From positions 1 through 10,356 of the forward strand of contig JAQCBM010000046.1 of NCBI GenBank assembly GCA_027729865.1: 10,356 nucleotides of DNA, in the 5' to 3' direction. Positions 1 to 6,479 of the stretch are shown one piece after another (position 1 is the first letter of the stretch; each line of letters begins with the position of its first letter). Under the pieces are notes generated by a model, which saw only the letters and a program-made list of their open reading frames with translations, searched no databases and was not told where the DNA came from. Made by a program: the position numbers and the translations under genes. The DNA comes from Actinomycetota bacterium. GTDB lineage: Bacteria > Actinomycetota > Actinomycetes > S36-B12.

Positions 1-344
1 TGGCGGTCGCGAGTCAGTACCACGTCCGCCTTGGCGAGCAGGGCACTTGCCAGATGAATTGCGTCAAGCGACTTGAGGAACCGAATGGGAAGCGATGCCG
101 CGCTGCGTAGCACCGACTCACTGATCGCGATGAACTCCACTGGCAAAGTTGAGATGTTCAGGTGGGTCGCTGGAGAGATGCCCCGATCCCTCATCGCCAA
201 ACGGCCAAGTTCCACCATGGTCAGGCGTGATGTTGACACCGCCCCACGCACCTGCCACGTCGTCAGGTACTCGCGCGTTGCGTGACTCGATCGCGGATCA
301 AGGAGTAGGTCTGCGAGCACGCTTGTGTCGCAGTACGCACGCAC
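1..344 (-). CDS. vapC: VapC-type PIN-domain toxin ribonuclease (3' end outside window)
   Basis: Probable RNA-cleaving toxin of a type II toxin–antitoxin module. 114 codons are visible from a GTG start at 344, and the C-terminus is cut by the window edge; PIN toxins are usually about 125-140 residues. The PIN acidic residues are visible: Asp6 in the opening AYCDTSVL, Glu45 in TMVELGR, Asp94 in SLDAIHLASA and Asp113 in the strand VVLTRD. Together these would bind the catalytic Mg2+. The GTG start shares one base with the TAG stop of the antitoxin (TAGTG), so the two genes are translationally coupled, antitoxin first. No internal stop is seen. The family call is firm; the RNA target (tRNA, rRNA or other) cannot be told from sequence. 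Confidence 0.88.
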   Translation of the reverse strand, partial: MRAYCDTSVLADLLLDPRSSHATREYLTTWQVRGAVSTSRLTMVELGRLAMRDRGISPATHLNISTLPVEFIAISESVLRSAASLPIRFLKSLDAIHLASALLAKADVVLTRDR

Positions 345-670
345 TAGTACCGCTCCTGGCGTTGCTCCTTGAGCAACCTCTGCACGTCAGTGCCCTCGGG
401 AAGCGGTGGATCGAGAAGGATGGCGTCTGACCAGGACCCTTCCGGTGCCGGCGTGATCAGGTGGCGGACTTCCTTGGGGTAGGCACGCAGGCGGTAGTCG
501 CGGACGTACTCCTCGAGCGCCTCGCGCGCGAGTTCCTGCTGGGAGCGCCCGGTCTCCTCGGACAGTTCCCGCAACGCGTTGGCCAATTCCTCGGGCAGCC
601 GCAGATTCATCGCCACGAGGTCACGGTACCGCTTTCGGTACCACTCATCCGCCGGCGCCGTCGTCGCCAT
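344..670 (-). CDS. Ribbon-helix-helix (CopG/VapB-like) antitoxin
   Basis: Small DNA-binding antitoxin of 108 residues, expected to neutralise the PIN toxin encoded immediately after it and to repress their shared promoter. Residues about 20-56 read as a ribbon-helix-helix: the strand MNLRLPEEL, helix ANALRELSEETG, turn RS, and helix QQELAREALEEYV. The remaining roughly 50 residues (LITPAPEG, DAILLDPPLPEGTD, RLLKEQRQERY) fit the extended, toxin-binding tail of such antitoxins. The ATG at 670 was chosen because a purine-rich Shine-Dalgarno run (GGAGGGGAG) lies just upstream; an upstream ATG at 751 would add a low-complexity Arg/Gly stretch with no ribosome site and would run through the inverted repeat at 704-740. 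The stop overlaps the toxin start by one base. Confidence 0.88.
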   Translation of the reverse strand: MATTAPADEWYRKRYRDLVAMNLRLPEELANALRELSEETGRSQQELAREALEEYVRDYRLRAYPKEVRHLITPAPEGSWSDAILLDPPLPEGTDVQRLLKEQRQERY

Positions 671-703
671 CTCGCGCTCCCCTCCTCCCCCGTTCCTGCG
701 GCG

Positions 704-740
704 GTTGTGGCCGCGAAAACCGAAAATTTGCGGCCACAAC
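704..740. promoter_or_regulatory. Perfect 11-bp inverted repeat, candidate toxin–antitoxin operator
   Basis: GTTGTGGCCGC (704-714) and its exact reverse complement (730-740) flank a 15-base A/T-rich spacer. It lies 34-70 bases upstream of the antitoxin ATG, where a ribbon-helix-helix antitoxin would be expected to bind its own promoter. It could instead be a hairpin insulating the toxin–antitoxin promoter from the divergent rpsF operon. The symmetry is seen directly; the operator role is inference. Confidence 0.5.
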
Positions 741-761
741 TGGCGCCGCATCGGGGAAAGG

Positions 762-791
762 GTGACCTGGCTGGGAGTCCGCCGGCTAGAC
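762..791 (+). promoter_or_regulatory. Possible rpsF operon promoter
   Basis: GTGACC (762-767) and TAGACC (786-791) are spaced by 18 bases and resemble actinobacterial -35/-10 elements. An alternative -10, TACCCT at 821-826, would start transcription at about 832, right at the leader hairpin, but it has no good -35. A promoter must lie somewhere in 671-900 because the upstream genes are divergent. The choice between the candidates is weak. Confidence 0.25.
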
Positions 792-832
792 CCGATTTCC
801 CGGCTGGGGATAACTGCCGCTACCCTTCACGG

Positions 833-889
833 GCTGCTGGGAAACCGGCGGCACGCATATAGCCCTCCTGCTCCGGAAGAGATCCGGGG
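833..889 (+). promoter_or_regulatory. Structured 5' leader of rpsF, candidate ribosomal-protein autoregulation element
   Basis: Two hairpins can be drawn just before the rpsF ribosome site. Positions 833-840 pair with 845-852 (8 bp including two G-U pairs) around a GAAA tetraloop. Positions 871-877 pair with 883-889 around AGAGA. GGGCT (831-835) can alternatively pair with AGCCC (861-865), so two exclusive folds are possible. Leaders bound by the bS6:bS18 complex are known upstream of rpsF in many bacteria and feature a conserved CCG; CCG trinucleotides occur here, but I cannot confirm a match to that motif by eye. Confidence 0.35.
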
Positions 890-918
890 CCGCTTAGTCC
901 AAAGGAGGTGGGCCCTTC

Positions 919-1245
919 ATGCGCCATTACGAAGTAATGATCATTCTCGATCCCGATCTGGAAGAGAAGACCATCCAGCCCAGCTTGGAGGCGTTCCTCA
1001 ACGTCATCCGCGGCGAAGGTGGAACCGTCAACAACGTTGATATCTGGGGTCGTCGTCGGATGGCTTACGAGATCAACCACAAGGGTGAAGGCATCTACGT
1101 GGTGCTCGACCTGACTGCCACGCCGGCCGCTGTCGCCGAACTCGACCGCCAGTTGAACCTCAACGAGGCGATCGTCCGCACGAAGGTGACGCGCCCGATC
1201 GAGCAAAAGGCGAAGGCCAAGGCCGAAGCGAAGCTCGGAGCCTGA
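919..1245 (+). CDS. rpsF: Small ribosomal subunit protein bS6
   Basis: Ribosomal protein of the 30S platform, where it pairs with bS18, encoded two genes downstream. The 108-residue product shows the family's opening (MRHYEVMIILDPDLEE), the central WGRRRMAYEI segment and the strand KGEGIYVVLDLTA, then LNEAIVRTKVTR. It ends in a Lys/Ala-rich tail (about residues 95-108), a common variable extension. The ATG at 919 is preceded by a near-perfect Shine-Dalgarno, AAAGGAGGTG, with good spacing. It is first in the operon with ssb, rpsR and rplI, and its stop lies one base before the ssb ATG. A structured leader lies upstream. The identification is secure. Confidence 0.97.
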   Translation: MRHYEVMIILDPDLEEKTIQPSLEAFLNVIRGEGGTVNNVDIWGRRRMAYEINHKGEGIYVVLDLTATPAAVAELDRQLNLNEAIVRTKVTRPIEQKAKAKAEAKLGA

Positions 1246-1246
1246 C

Positions 1247-1726
1247 ATGGCAATGGGAGACATCAACATCACGGTCGTGGGCAACTTGACCAACGATCCG
1301 GAGTTGCGCTTCACCCCGAGCGGTGCAGCAGTTGCGTCTTTCACCGTCGCATCCAGTTCGCGTTACATGGACAAGCAGACGAACGAGTGGAAGGACACCG
1401 ATCCGACCTATCTGCGCTGCAGCGTGTGGCGTCAGTACGCGGAGAACGTCGCGGAGACCTTGACCAAGGGAACGCGCGTGATCGTCACGGGTCGGTTGAA
1501 GCAGCGCAACTACGAAACCCGCGAGGGTGAGAAGCGCACATCATTCGAGATCGAGGTCGACGACGTCGGCCCCGCCTTGCGCTACGCAACGGCCAAGGTC
1601 AACCGCGTGCAGCGCGGTGGCGGTGGCTTCGGTGGTGACTCCGGTGGTGGAGCTGCACCTGCCGACGATCCGTGGACCACGGGTTCCGGCGGCGGCGCTG
1701 ACAACTTCGACGAGCCCCCGTTCTAA
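1247..1726 (+). CDS. ssb: Single-stranded DNA-binding protein SSB
   Basis: Coats single-stranded DNA during replication, repair and recombination and recruits partner proteins through its acidic C-terminal tip. The 159-residue protein has an N-terminal OB fold (about residues 5-115: INITVVGNLTNDPELRFTPS, CSVWRQYAENVAETL, VIVTGRLKQRNYE, FEIEVDDVGPALRYA), a Gly-rich flexible linker (about 122-150) and the tip DEPPF, a variant of the usual DDIPF. The start at 1247 begins one base after the rpsF stop; a second ATG at 1253 is an alternative. Placement between rpsF and rpsR is the standard bacterial arrangement and makes this the essential housekeeping SSB rather than a plasmid or phage copy. Confidence 0.97.
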   Translation: MAMGDINITVVGNLTNDPELRFTPSGAAVASFTVASSSRYMDKQTNEWKDTDPTYLRCSVWRQYAENVAETLTKGTRVIVTGRLKQRNYETREGEKRTSFEIEVDDVGPALRYATAKVNRVQRGGGGFGGDSGGGAAPADDPWTTGSGGGADNFDEPPF

Positions 1727-1769
1727 TCACCCTTACACAACAACGAACTTTCGAATTCAGGAGACATAG

Positions 1770-2033
1770 ATGGCACGCGATTCACGACGCGATAGCAAGA
1801 ACCAGGCGCAACAGCGCATGGTCAAGGCGAAGGCTTGCCCATTCTGCAAGGAAGGCGTGACGGGCATTGATTACAAAGACATCGCCTTGCTGCGCAAGTT
1901 CATCTCCGACCGCGGCAAGATCCGCGCGCGTCGGGTGACCGGAACCTGCACCCAGCACCAGCGCGACATCGCAATGGCGGTTAAGAACGCCCGCGAGGTT
2001 GCTCTGCTTCCCTACACCTCGACTGCGCGCTAA
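1770..2033 (+). CDS. rpsR: Small ribosomal subunit protein bS18 (zinc-ribbon form)
   Basis: Binds 16S rRNA on the 30S platform as a heterodimer with bS6. The 87-residue product has the family core IDYKDIALLRKFISDRGKI, RARRVTGTCTQHQRDIA and AVKNAREVALLPY. Four putative zinc ligands are present, Cys23-x-x-Cys26 and Cys60-x-x-His63, so this is the zinc-binding (C+) version. Actinobacteria often encode a second, zinc-free bS18 elsewhere under Zur control; that copy is not in this window. The start is an ATG preceded by AGGAG eight bases upstream. It sits 43 bases after ssb and 11 bases before rplI. Confidence 0.97.
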   Translation: MARDSRRDSKNQAQQRMVKAKACPFCKEGVTGIDYKDIALLRKFISDRGKIRARRVTGTCTQHQRDIAMAVKNAREVALLPYTSTAR

Positions 2034-2044
2034 GGAGGCCCACG

Positions 2045-2491
2045 ATGAAACTCATCCTTACCCAGGAAGTAAGCGGACTCGGCGACCCCGGCGACATCGT
2101 CGAGGTCAAGGACGGCTACGGCCGCAACTACCTGCTGCCGCGCGGCCTGGCCATCGGCTGGACCAAGGGTGGCGAGAAGCAGGTCACGCAGATCAAGCGT
2201 GCACGCAAGTCACGCGAGATCCGCAACCTCGACCACGCCAAGGAAGTCAAGGCCGAGATCGAGGCGCTCACCGTCGCCGTTCCGGCCAAAGCCGGTGAGA
2301 GCGGCAAGCTCTTCGGTTCGGTCACGAACGCCGACATCATGACCGCCATCAAGGCGGCCGGTGGACCGTTGGTGGAGAAGCGCAACGTACGCATCGCCTC
2401 ACCGATCAAGAAGACCGGCAAGCACAAGGTGTCGGTTGACTTGCACCCGGATGTGGTGGCGAACGTGACGATCGAGGTCGTCACCGACTGA
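2045..2491 (+). CDS. rplI: Large ribosomal subunit protein bL9
   Basis: Ribosomal protein at the base of the L1 stalk that binds 23S rRNA and helps maintain reading frame. The 148-residue protein has the N-terminal RNA-binding domain (MKLILTQEVSGLGDPGDIVEVK followed by the signature DGYGRNYLLPRG, about residues 25-36), a long charged connecting helix (about 42-78) and the C-terminal domain (KLFGSVTNADIMTAIKAAG to the end). This is full family length. The ATG at 2045 has AAGGAGG seven to eight bases upstream. It is the last gene of the rpsF operon; a strong hairpin terminator begins 16 bases after the stop. Confidence 0.97.
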   Translation: MKLILTQEVSGLGDPGDIVEVKDGYGRNYLLPRGLAIGWTKGGEKQVTQIKRARKSREIRNLDHAKEVKAEIEALTVAVPAKAGESGKLFGSVTNADIMTAIKAAGGPLVEKRNVRIASPIKKTGKHKVSVDLHPDVVANVTIEVVTD

Positions 2492-2507
2492 CGCCAAAGC
2501 GACATGC

Positions 2508-2539
2508 AAGAAGGGGAGGCCCAGCGGCCTCCCCTTCTT
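2508..2539. terminator. Strong hairpin terminator, probably serving both strands
   Basis: A perfect 14-bp stem (2508-2521 with 2526-2539) closes on a 4-base loop, CAGC. On the plus strand it follows rplI by 16 bases and ends in TTCTTGATTTA. On the minus strand it follows the DUF4190-like stop by 12 bases and its 3' arm also ends in TTCTT. The convergent position suits a bidirectional terminator; the T-tracts are short. Confidence 0.85.
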
Positions 2540-2551
2540 GATTTAGGTCCG

Positions 2552-2830
2552 CTACTGACCCATCGCCACACCGAACGCGATGAGCCACACGATCAAACCG
2601 ACGGCCGAAAGCGCCAGGCCGATGATCCCCAGGATGAATCCGGCTTTGGCCACCCCGCGGTTGTTGGCGAGGCCTTGATCCGCCTTGTTCATTCCGATTT
2701 TTCCGAAAATCACAGCAAGGATGGAACCGATCGTTCCTATGCAGACGAATTGCAAGATGCCCATGACTAGTGCGGCGGTGCCCATTCCGTTTTGGGGTGC
2801 CACACCGAAATTCGGGTTCGGTTGTGCCAT
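2552..2830 (-). CDS. Small two-helix membrane protein, DUF4190-like
   Basis: Protein of 92 residues and unknown function. A short Pro/Asn/Gln-rich N-terminus (MAQPNPNFGVAPQNG) precedes two hydrophobic segments, about residues 16-44 (GTAALVMGILQFV onward, ending ILAVIFG) and 62-89 (AKAGFILGIIGLALSAVGL onward). The polar link between them contains NNRGVAKAG. The pattern of small residues and rGvAkAGfilGiiGL is typical of DUF4190 proteins, common in actinobacteria and often attached to other domains. The ATG at 2830 was chosen over a longer reading because a clear Shine-Dalgarno, AAGGAGG, lies just upstream. It is convergent with the rplI operon and downstream of the phosphatase gene, though 177 bases separate them, so it may have its own promoter. 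Confidence 0.75.
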   Translation of the reverse strand: MAQPNPNFGVAPQNGMGTAALVMGILQFVCIGTIGSILAVIFGKIGMNKADQGLANNRGVAKAGFILGIIGLALSAVGLIVWLIAFGVAMGQ

Positions 2831-2932
2831 GTCTCCTCCTTCAACACGGATAAACGTAGTTGTGATCGGTGGATCGCCGGTGGGAATTCCTAGATGAGTT
2901 GGATATCCGAACCCACGCACGAAAGGACGAGT

Positions 2933-2989
2933 TGCGGTGTCAGGCGTGGCCCCGATTCGAGTAAATCCGCGACCACTACCGACACCGCA
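2933..2989. repeat. Long-loop inverted repeat between phosphatase and DUF4190 genes
   Basis: TGCGGTGTC (2933-2941) and its exact complement (2981-2989) enclose 39 bases, inside which GTGG (2946-2949) can pair with CCAC (2973-2976). On the minus strand it lies 19 bases beyond the phosphatase stop. It may be a T-less terminator or a processing hairpin. No homology to a known RNA is recognised. Confidence 0.35.
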
Positions 2990-3007
2990 TCGGGATCGAA
3001 CGGGGGA

Positions 3008-3520
3008 TTAGCGGCCCAGACGCGCAGGCAACTGAGCGATGAGACCGTCGCTCGCCTGCTCGATCATCCTCAGAACATCGGTGAACCCATCCACCCCTCC
3101 GTAGTACGGATCGGGCACGTCCAGCTCCGGATGCGGTTGCGACAGATGCGCGAGCGCCGGGTCGAACGCGCGCAGCATGTGCAGGTCAACCTCCACGCCG
3201 GCTTGGTCCGCAAGCGCCTGCAGATTCGAGTAGTTCGTCGAATCCATCGCGAGCACCAGGTCCATTGAGTCGAACCAATCGTGGGTGATCTGCCGCGCGA
3301 TGTGCCCGTCGAGGTTGTACTCATTCGCTGCGAGCGTGGCGAGTGATCGGGGGTCGGCTCCGTGCCCACGGTGCCAGTCCCCGGTTCCCGCGGAATCAAC
3401 AACGACGACGTCACCAAGCCCGGCACTTTCCACCCTGTGGCGCAGCACCGCTTCGGCGATCGGGGAGCGGCAGATATTTCCTAGGCAGACGGCGGTTATT
3501 CGGTAGGGCTCGTCGCGCAC
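3008..3520 (-). CDS. Low-molecular-weight protein tyrosine phosphatase
   Basis: Cytoplasmic phosphatase removing phosphate from tyrosine (or sometimes arginine) residues of proteins. The 170-residue product has the N-terminal phosphate-binding loop CLGNICRSP with nucleophile Cys12 and Arg18. It has DSAGTGDWHRGHGADPR (about residues 42-58), the LVLAMD strand and the general-acid loop VPDPYYGG with Asp137. All catalytic residues are present and the length is normal. The start is GTG at 3520: it is the only start codon between the upstream in-frame TAG (3530-3532) and the P-loop. It lacks a recognisable Shine-Dalgarno, so the mRNA could be leaderless. Actinobacterial relatives include PtpA-type enzymes, but whether this one acts on kinases, arginine phosphates or polysaccharide export proteins cannot be told. 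Confidence 0.93.
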   Translation of the reverse strand: MRDEPYRITAVCLGNICRSPIAEAVLRHRVESAGLGDVVVVDSAGTGDWHRGHGADPRSLATLAANEYNLDGHIARQITHDWFDSMDLVLAMDSTNYSNLQALADQAGVEVDLHMLRAFDPALAHLSQPHPELDVPDPYYGGVDGFTDVLRMIEQASDGLIAQLPARLGR

Positions 3521-3554
3521 CGCGTCATGCTAACTAGCGAAGGCGAACTATTTT

Positions 3555-3708
3555 CCGTCCACAGCCTTGGGATGGAAATCGAGCGTGAATGGGAGAGTTC
3601 CAGGGGAGATTGCTTCGGATATCCCCAGGTGATCCACAGGTCCCAAGCAGGGACAACCGTGGTTATGCCCAGGTAGTCCACAGTTCTATCGACAGGCCTC
3701 GTGGACAC
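3555..3708. promoter_or_regulatory. Cluster of DnaA-box-like sites upstream of dnaB
   Basis: The 303 bases between the phosphatase and dnaB hold no gene I can support. They carry CCGTCCACA (3555-3563), TGATCCACA (3630-3638), TAGTCCACA (3674-3682) and, on the other strand, GTGTCCACG (3700-3708). Against the bacterial DnaA box TT(A/G)TCCACA these match 7, 8, 8 and 7 of 9 bases. The two best sites sit inside a near-identical 16-base repeat, CCCAGGT-NN-TCCACAG, at 3624-3639 and 3668-3683, 44 bases apart. Control of dnaB by DnaA is inference. Confidence 0.4.
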
Positions 3709-3823
3709 GCGGAGCGCAGATGCGTAGCGTCCACTCGCTGTCACACGTTCGGGGTAGAAACAGGGTGTCCGGGCTCGTTCGCAGCGTGGAATTGCATGGA
3801 TGGACAGATGTGAGGAGTCGTAG

Positions 3824-6466
3824 GTGAGCGTCGCGGAGTTCCCCATTCAGGAGGAGCCACACGGCCAGCCCGACCGCACGCCCCCGAACGATCCAGCAGC
3901 CGAGCAGTCCGTCCTCGGCGCGATGTTGCTGAGCAAGGATGCAATCGCCGACGTCGTGGAACTTGTGCGCGAAGCCGACTTCTACCGCCCGTCGCACCAG
4001 ACGATCTACTCCACGATCCTCGATCTCTACGGCAGAGGTGAACCCGCCGATGCCGTCACTGTTGCGTCCGAACTCACCAAGACCGGAGAGATCTCGCGCG
4101 TGGGAGGCGCGAGCTACCTGCACACACTCGTCTCTCTTGTTCCCACCGCGGCGAATGCGAACTACTACGGCCGCATCGTGCGCGAACAAGCGATCTTGCG
4201 CCGGCTCGTCGAAGCAGGAACGCGCATCGTGTCGATGGGTTACGCCGGCACGGGTGACGTCGACGACGTTGTCGATCGCGCGCAAGCCGAGGTCTACGAA
4301 GTCACCGAGCGCCGCACTAGTGAGGACTACCTGCCACTGAGCGCGATCATGGGCGACGCGCTCACCGAGATCGAAGCCATCTCTAATCGCGATGGCGAGA
4401 TGGTCGGAGTGCCCACGGGATTCGCCGATTTGGATTCCCTCACGAACGGATTGCACCCAGGTCAATTGATCATGATCGCTGCACGTCCTTCGATTGGTAA
4501 GAGCACCCTTGGTGTGGATTTTTGCCGCGCAGCATCCATCAAGCATGGGTTGACGAGTGCGATTTTCTCGCTGGAAATGAGTCGCAACGAAATCGTCATG
4601 CGTCTGCTGTCTGCCGAAGCGCAAGTGCCGCTGCAACATATGCGTTCAGGCAACATGACGGAAGGCGATTGGTCGAAACTTGCAAGCAAGATGGGTGTTG
4701 TCAGTGACGCACCGCTATTCATTGACGACTCCCCGAACATGAATCTGATGGAGATTCGCGCGAAGTGTCGCCGGCTCAAACAGCGCCACGATCTTCGTCT
4801 CGTGGTTGTTGACTACTTGCAGCTGATGTCCAGCGGCAAGCGTGTGGAAAGCCGTCAACAGGAAGTCTCGGAGTTCTCGCGATCGTTGAAGCTGCTGGCG
4901 AAGGAACTTGACGTTCCCGTTGTTGCGATCAGCCAGCTGAACCGCGGTCCTGAGCAACGCCAGGACAAGCGACCGATGCTTGCAGACCTTCGCGAATCGG
5001 GCTGCCTTCCGGCAAGTTCACGCATTGTTCGTGCAGACACAGGAGCCGAGGTGACGATCGGCGAATTGATGACTTCGGCAGCCAAGGATGTCCCCGTCTG
5101 GGCGCTGGATGATTCTTTGCGGTACGTCGCGAGCACGATGACCCACGCCTTCCCCACAGGACGCAAGGAAGTCTTCGAGATGCGCACCGCCAGCGGTCGC
5201 GTGCTTCGCGCAACCGCCAACCACCCGCTGCTGACATACCGGGGGTGGAAGCCGCTAGGGGAGATGGCCGTGGGTTCGCGCATCGCTATCCCACGTCATG
5301 TGCCAGCGCCGAGTCTCGAAACGACCTGGTCGGACGATCACGTGATCGTCCTAGCCCACATGATCGGTGATGGGTCGATGCTTGCGCGTCAGCCGATCCG
5401 GTATGCGACCAAGGATCCTGCGAACCAAGCGGTCATGACCGAAGCAACGCCACGAGCATTCGCTATTCGCGTCAGCACGGATAACTATGAAGCAGCTCGT
5501 TGCACCACTCTTCGTTTCACGAGCCTGCGGCCCGTCACGCACGGGGTTCGCAATCCGCTGGCCAAGTGGCTTGATGAACTAGGGCTCTTCAACAAGCGAA
5601 GCCACGAGAAGTTCATTCCCGAGGCCGTCTTTTCGCTCCCGAAGGCTCAGATTGCGCTGTTCCTTCGTCACCTGTGGGCAACCGATGGATCGATTCAGAT
5701 CAATGCGGGCCGCAGGGGTGGGCGCATCTACTACGCAACCACCAGCCGACGCCTTGCCGATGATGTGGCCCGACTCCTACTGCGTTTCGGCCTCACCGCG
5801 CGTATTCATGTTGCTCGTAAGTCCGGATATCGCGACGGCTATCACGTGGATGTCTCCGGCGCAGCGGACCAAAAGGTGTTTCTCCGCCGCATCGGCGCGA
5901 ACGGACAACGTGGACTAATCGGTACGGAGTTGCTCGCGATTTTGGAGACGATCTCCCCCAACACCAATCGCGACACCGTCCCGAGGGAAGTGTGGGACGA
6001 CGTCCGCGAGATCTTGGCGGACAAGGGCATGAGTCATCGGGAGTTTGCCCAGCAGATGGGAACACAGTTCTGTGGCAGCACGATGTGGAAGCACTCTCCG
6101 AGCAGAGAAAGACTGAGCAAGGTGGCTGAAGTCCTTGACGACGCCACCTTGGAAATGGTCGCCACCAACGATGTGTACTGGGACGAGATTGTCTCCATCG
6201 AGAGCGTTGGTGAAGAAGATGTGTACGACGCCACAGTGCTGGCCCGACACAACTTCATCGCCGATGGTGTGGTTGTTCACAACTCGCTCGAACAAGATGC
6301 GGACATGGTTGTGCTGTTGCATCGCGAGGACTTTTACGAGCGTGAGTCACCGCGTGCAGGTGAAGCGGACTTCATCGTGGCCAAACACCGCAACGGTCCT
6401 ACGGCTACGATCACTGTTGCTTTCCAAGGTCACTACTCGCGTTTTGTCGACATGGCGCAGTCTTAG
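3824..6466 (+). CDS. dnaB: Replicative DNA helicase DnaB, containing an intein
   Basis: Hexameric ATP-driven helicase that unwinds DNA at the replication fork. The 880-codon precursor comprises an N-extein (residues 1-393), an intein (394-820) and a C-extein (821-880). Joined, the exteins make 453 residues, normal for DnaB. The N-terminal primase-interacting domain is about residues 20-165 (PNDPAAEQSVLGAML at its start). The RecA-like motor has the Walker A loop ARPSIGKST (220-228), catalytic Glu251 in FSLEMS, Walker B LVVVDYLQL with Asp330, QLNRGPE, and after the intein the KHRNGP arginine-finger segment (854-859). The GTG start has GAGGAG about seven bases upstream. The insertion point, between DLRESG and SLEQDAD, interrupts an essential conserved stretch, so splicing should be required for function. 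Position downstream of the rplI operon matches mycobacterial synteny. Confidence 0.97.
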   Translation: MSVAEFPIQEEPHGQPDRTPPNDPAAEQSVLGAMLLSKDAIADVVELVREADFYRPSHQTIYSTILDLYGRGEPADAVTVASELTKTGEISRVGGASYLHTLVSLVPTAANANYYGRIVREQAILRRLVEAGTRIVSMGYAGTGDVDDVVDRAQAEVYEVTERRTSEDYLPLSAIMGDALTEIEAISNRDGEMVGVPTGFADLDSLTNGLHPGQLIMIAARPSIGKSTLGVDFCRAASIKHGLTSAIFSLEMSRNEIVMRLLSAEAQVPLQHMRSGNMTEGDWSKLASKMGVVSDAPLFIDDSPNMNLMEIRAKCRRLKQRHDLRLVVVDYLQLMSSGKRVESRQQEVSEFSRSLKLLAKELDVPVVAISQLNRGPEQRQDKRPMLADLRESGCLPASSRIVRADTGAEVTIGELMTSAAKDVPVWALDDSLRYVASTMTHAFPTGRKEVFEMRTASGRVLRATANHPLLTYRGWKPLGEMAVGSRIAIPRHVPAPSLETTWSDDHVIVLAHMIGDGSMLARQPIRYATKDPANQAVMTEATPRAFAIRVSTDNYEAARCTTLRFTSLRPVTHGVRNPLAKWLDELGLFNKRSHEKFIPEAVFSLPKAQIALFLRHLWATDGSIQINAGRRGGRIYYATTSRRLADDVARLLLRFGLTARIHVARKSGYRDGYHVDVSGAADQKVFLRRIGANGQRGLIGTELLAILETISPNTNRDTVPREVWDDVREILADKGMSHREFAQQMGTQFCGSTMWKHSPSRERLSKVAEVLDDATLEMVATNDVYWDEIVSIESVGEEDVYDATVLARHNFIADGVVVHNSLEQDADMVVLLHREDFYERESPRAGEADFIVAKHRNGPTATITVAFQGHYSRFVDMAQS
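5003..6283 (+). mobile_element. DnaB intein with LAGLIDADG (DOD) homing endonuclease
   Basis: Protein intron of 427 residues that excises itself and joins the DnaB exteins. It starts at Cys1 (CLPASSRIVRADTG), has the block-B motif ATANHPLL with His74, block F VYDATVLARHNFIADG (407-422), and terminal His426-Asn427 followed by extein Ser. All standard class 1 splicing residues are therefore present. Between the splicing halves lies a DOD endonuclease: Asp123 in AHMIGDGSML and Asp228 in LWATDGSIQ occupy the two catalytic positions. A helix-turn-helix-like segment lies near 341-375. The insertion site is the one I recall for Synechocystis and M. tuberculosis DnaB inteins, and phrases such as QPIRY and TMWKHSPSR look shared with the mycobacterial one. 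This is from memory, not an alignment. Confidence 0.95.
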
Positions 6467-6479
6467 TCACGGTGGGTCC

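Noticed and set aside
344..862. Plus-strand open frames opposite the antitoxin (for example 461-862)
   Set aside because: They are Arg/Pro-rich shadows of a well-supported minus-strand antitoxin, with no ribosome site and no recognisable family.
820..1344. Minus-strand frame of 174 codons opposite rpsF
   Set aside because: It overlaps the securely identified rpsF completely and resembles nothing; it is a complementary-strand artefact of high-G+C coding sequence.
2933..3000. Possible tRNA, suggested by TTCGA-type strings at 2955-2961 and 2995-2999
   Set aside because: No acceptor stem, anticodon arm or T-stem could be assembled around these strings on either strand.
3686..4639. Minus-strand frame of 317 codons opposite the start of dnaB
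   Set aside because: Long, but it lies over the conserved DnaB N-terminal domain, and its translation has no recognisable domain and shows unusual Arg/His-rich composition.
5003..6283. Intein region considered as a DnaB frameshift or separate downstream gene
   Set aside because: The reading frame is continuous from N-extein to C-extein and all splice-junction motifs are in place, so it is an in-frame intein.
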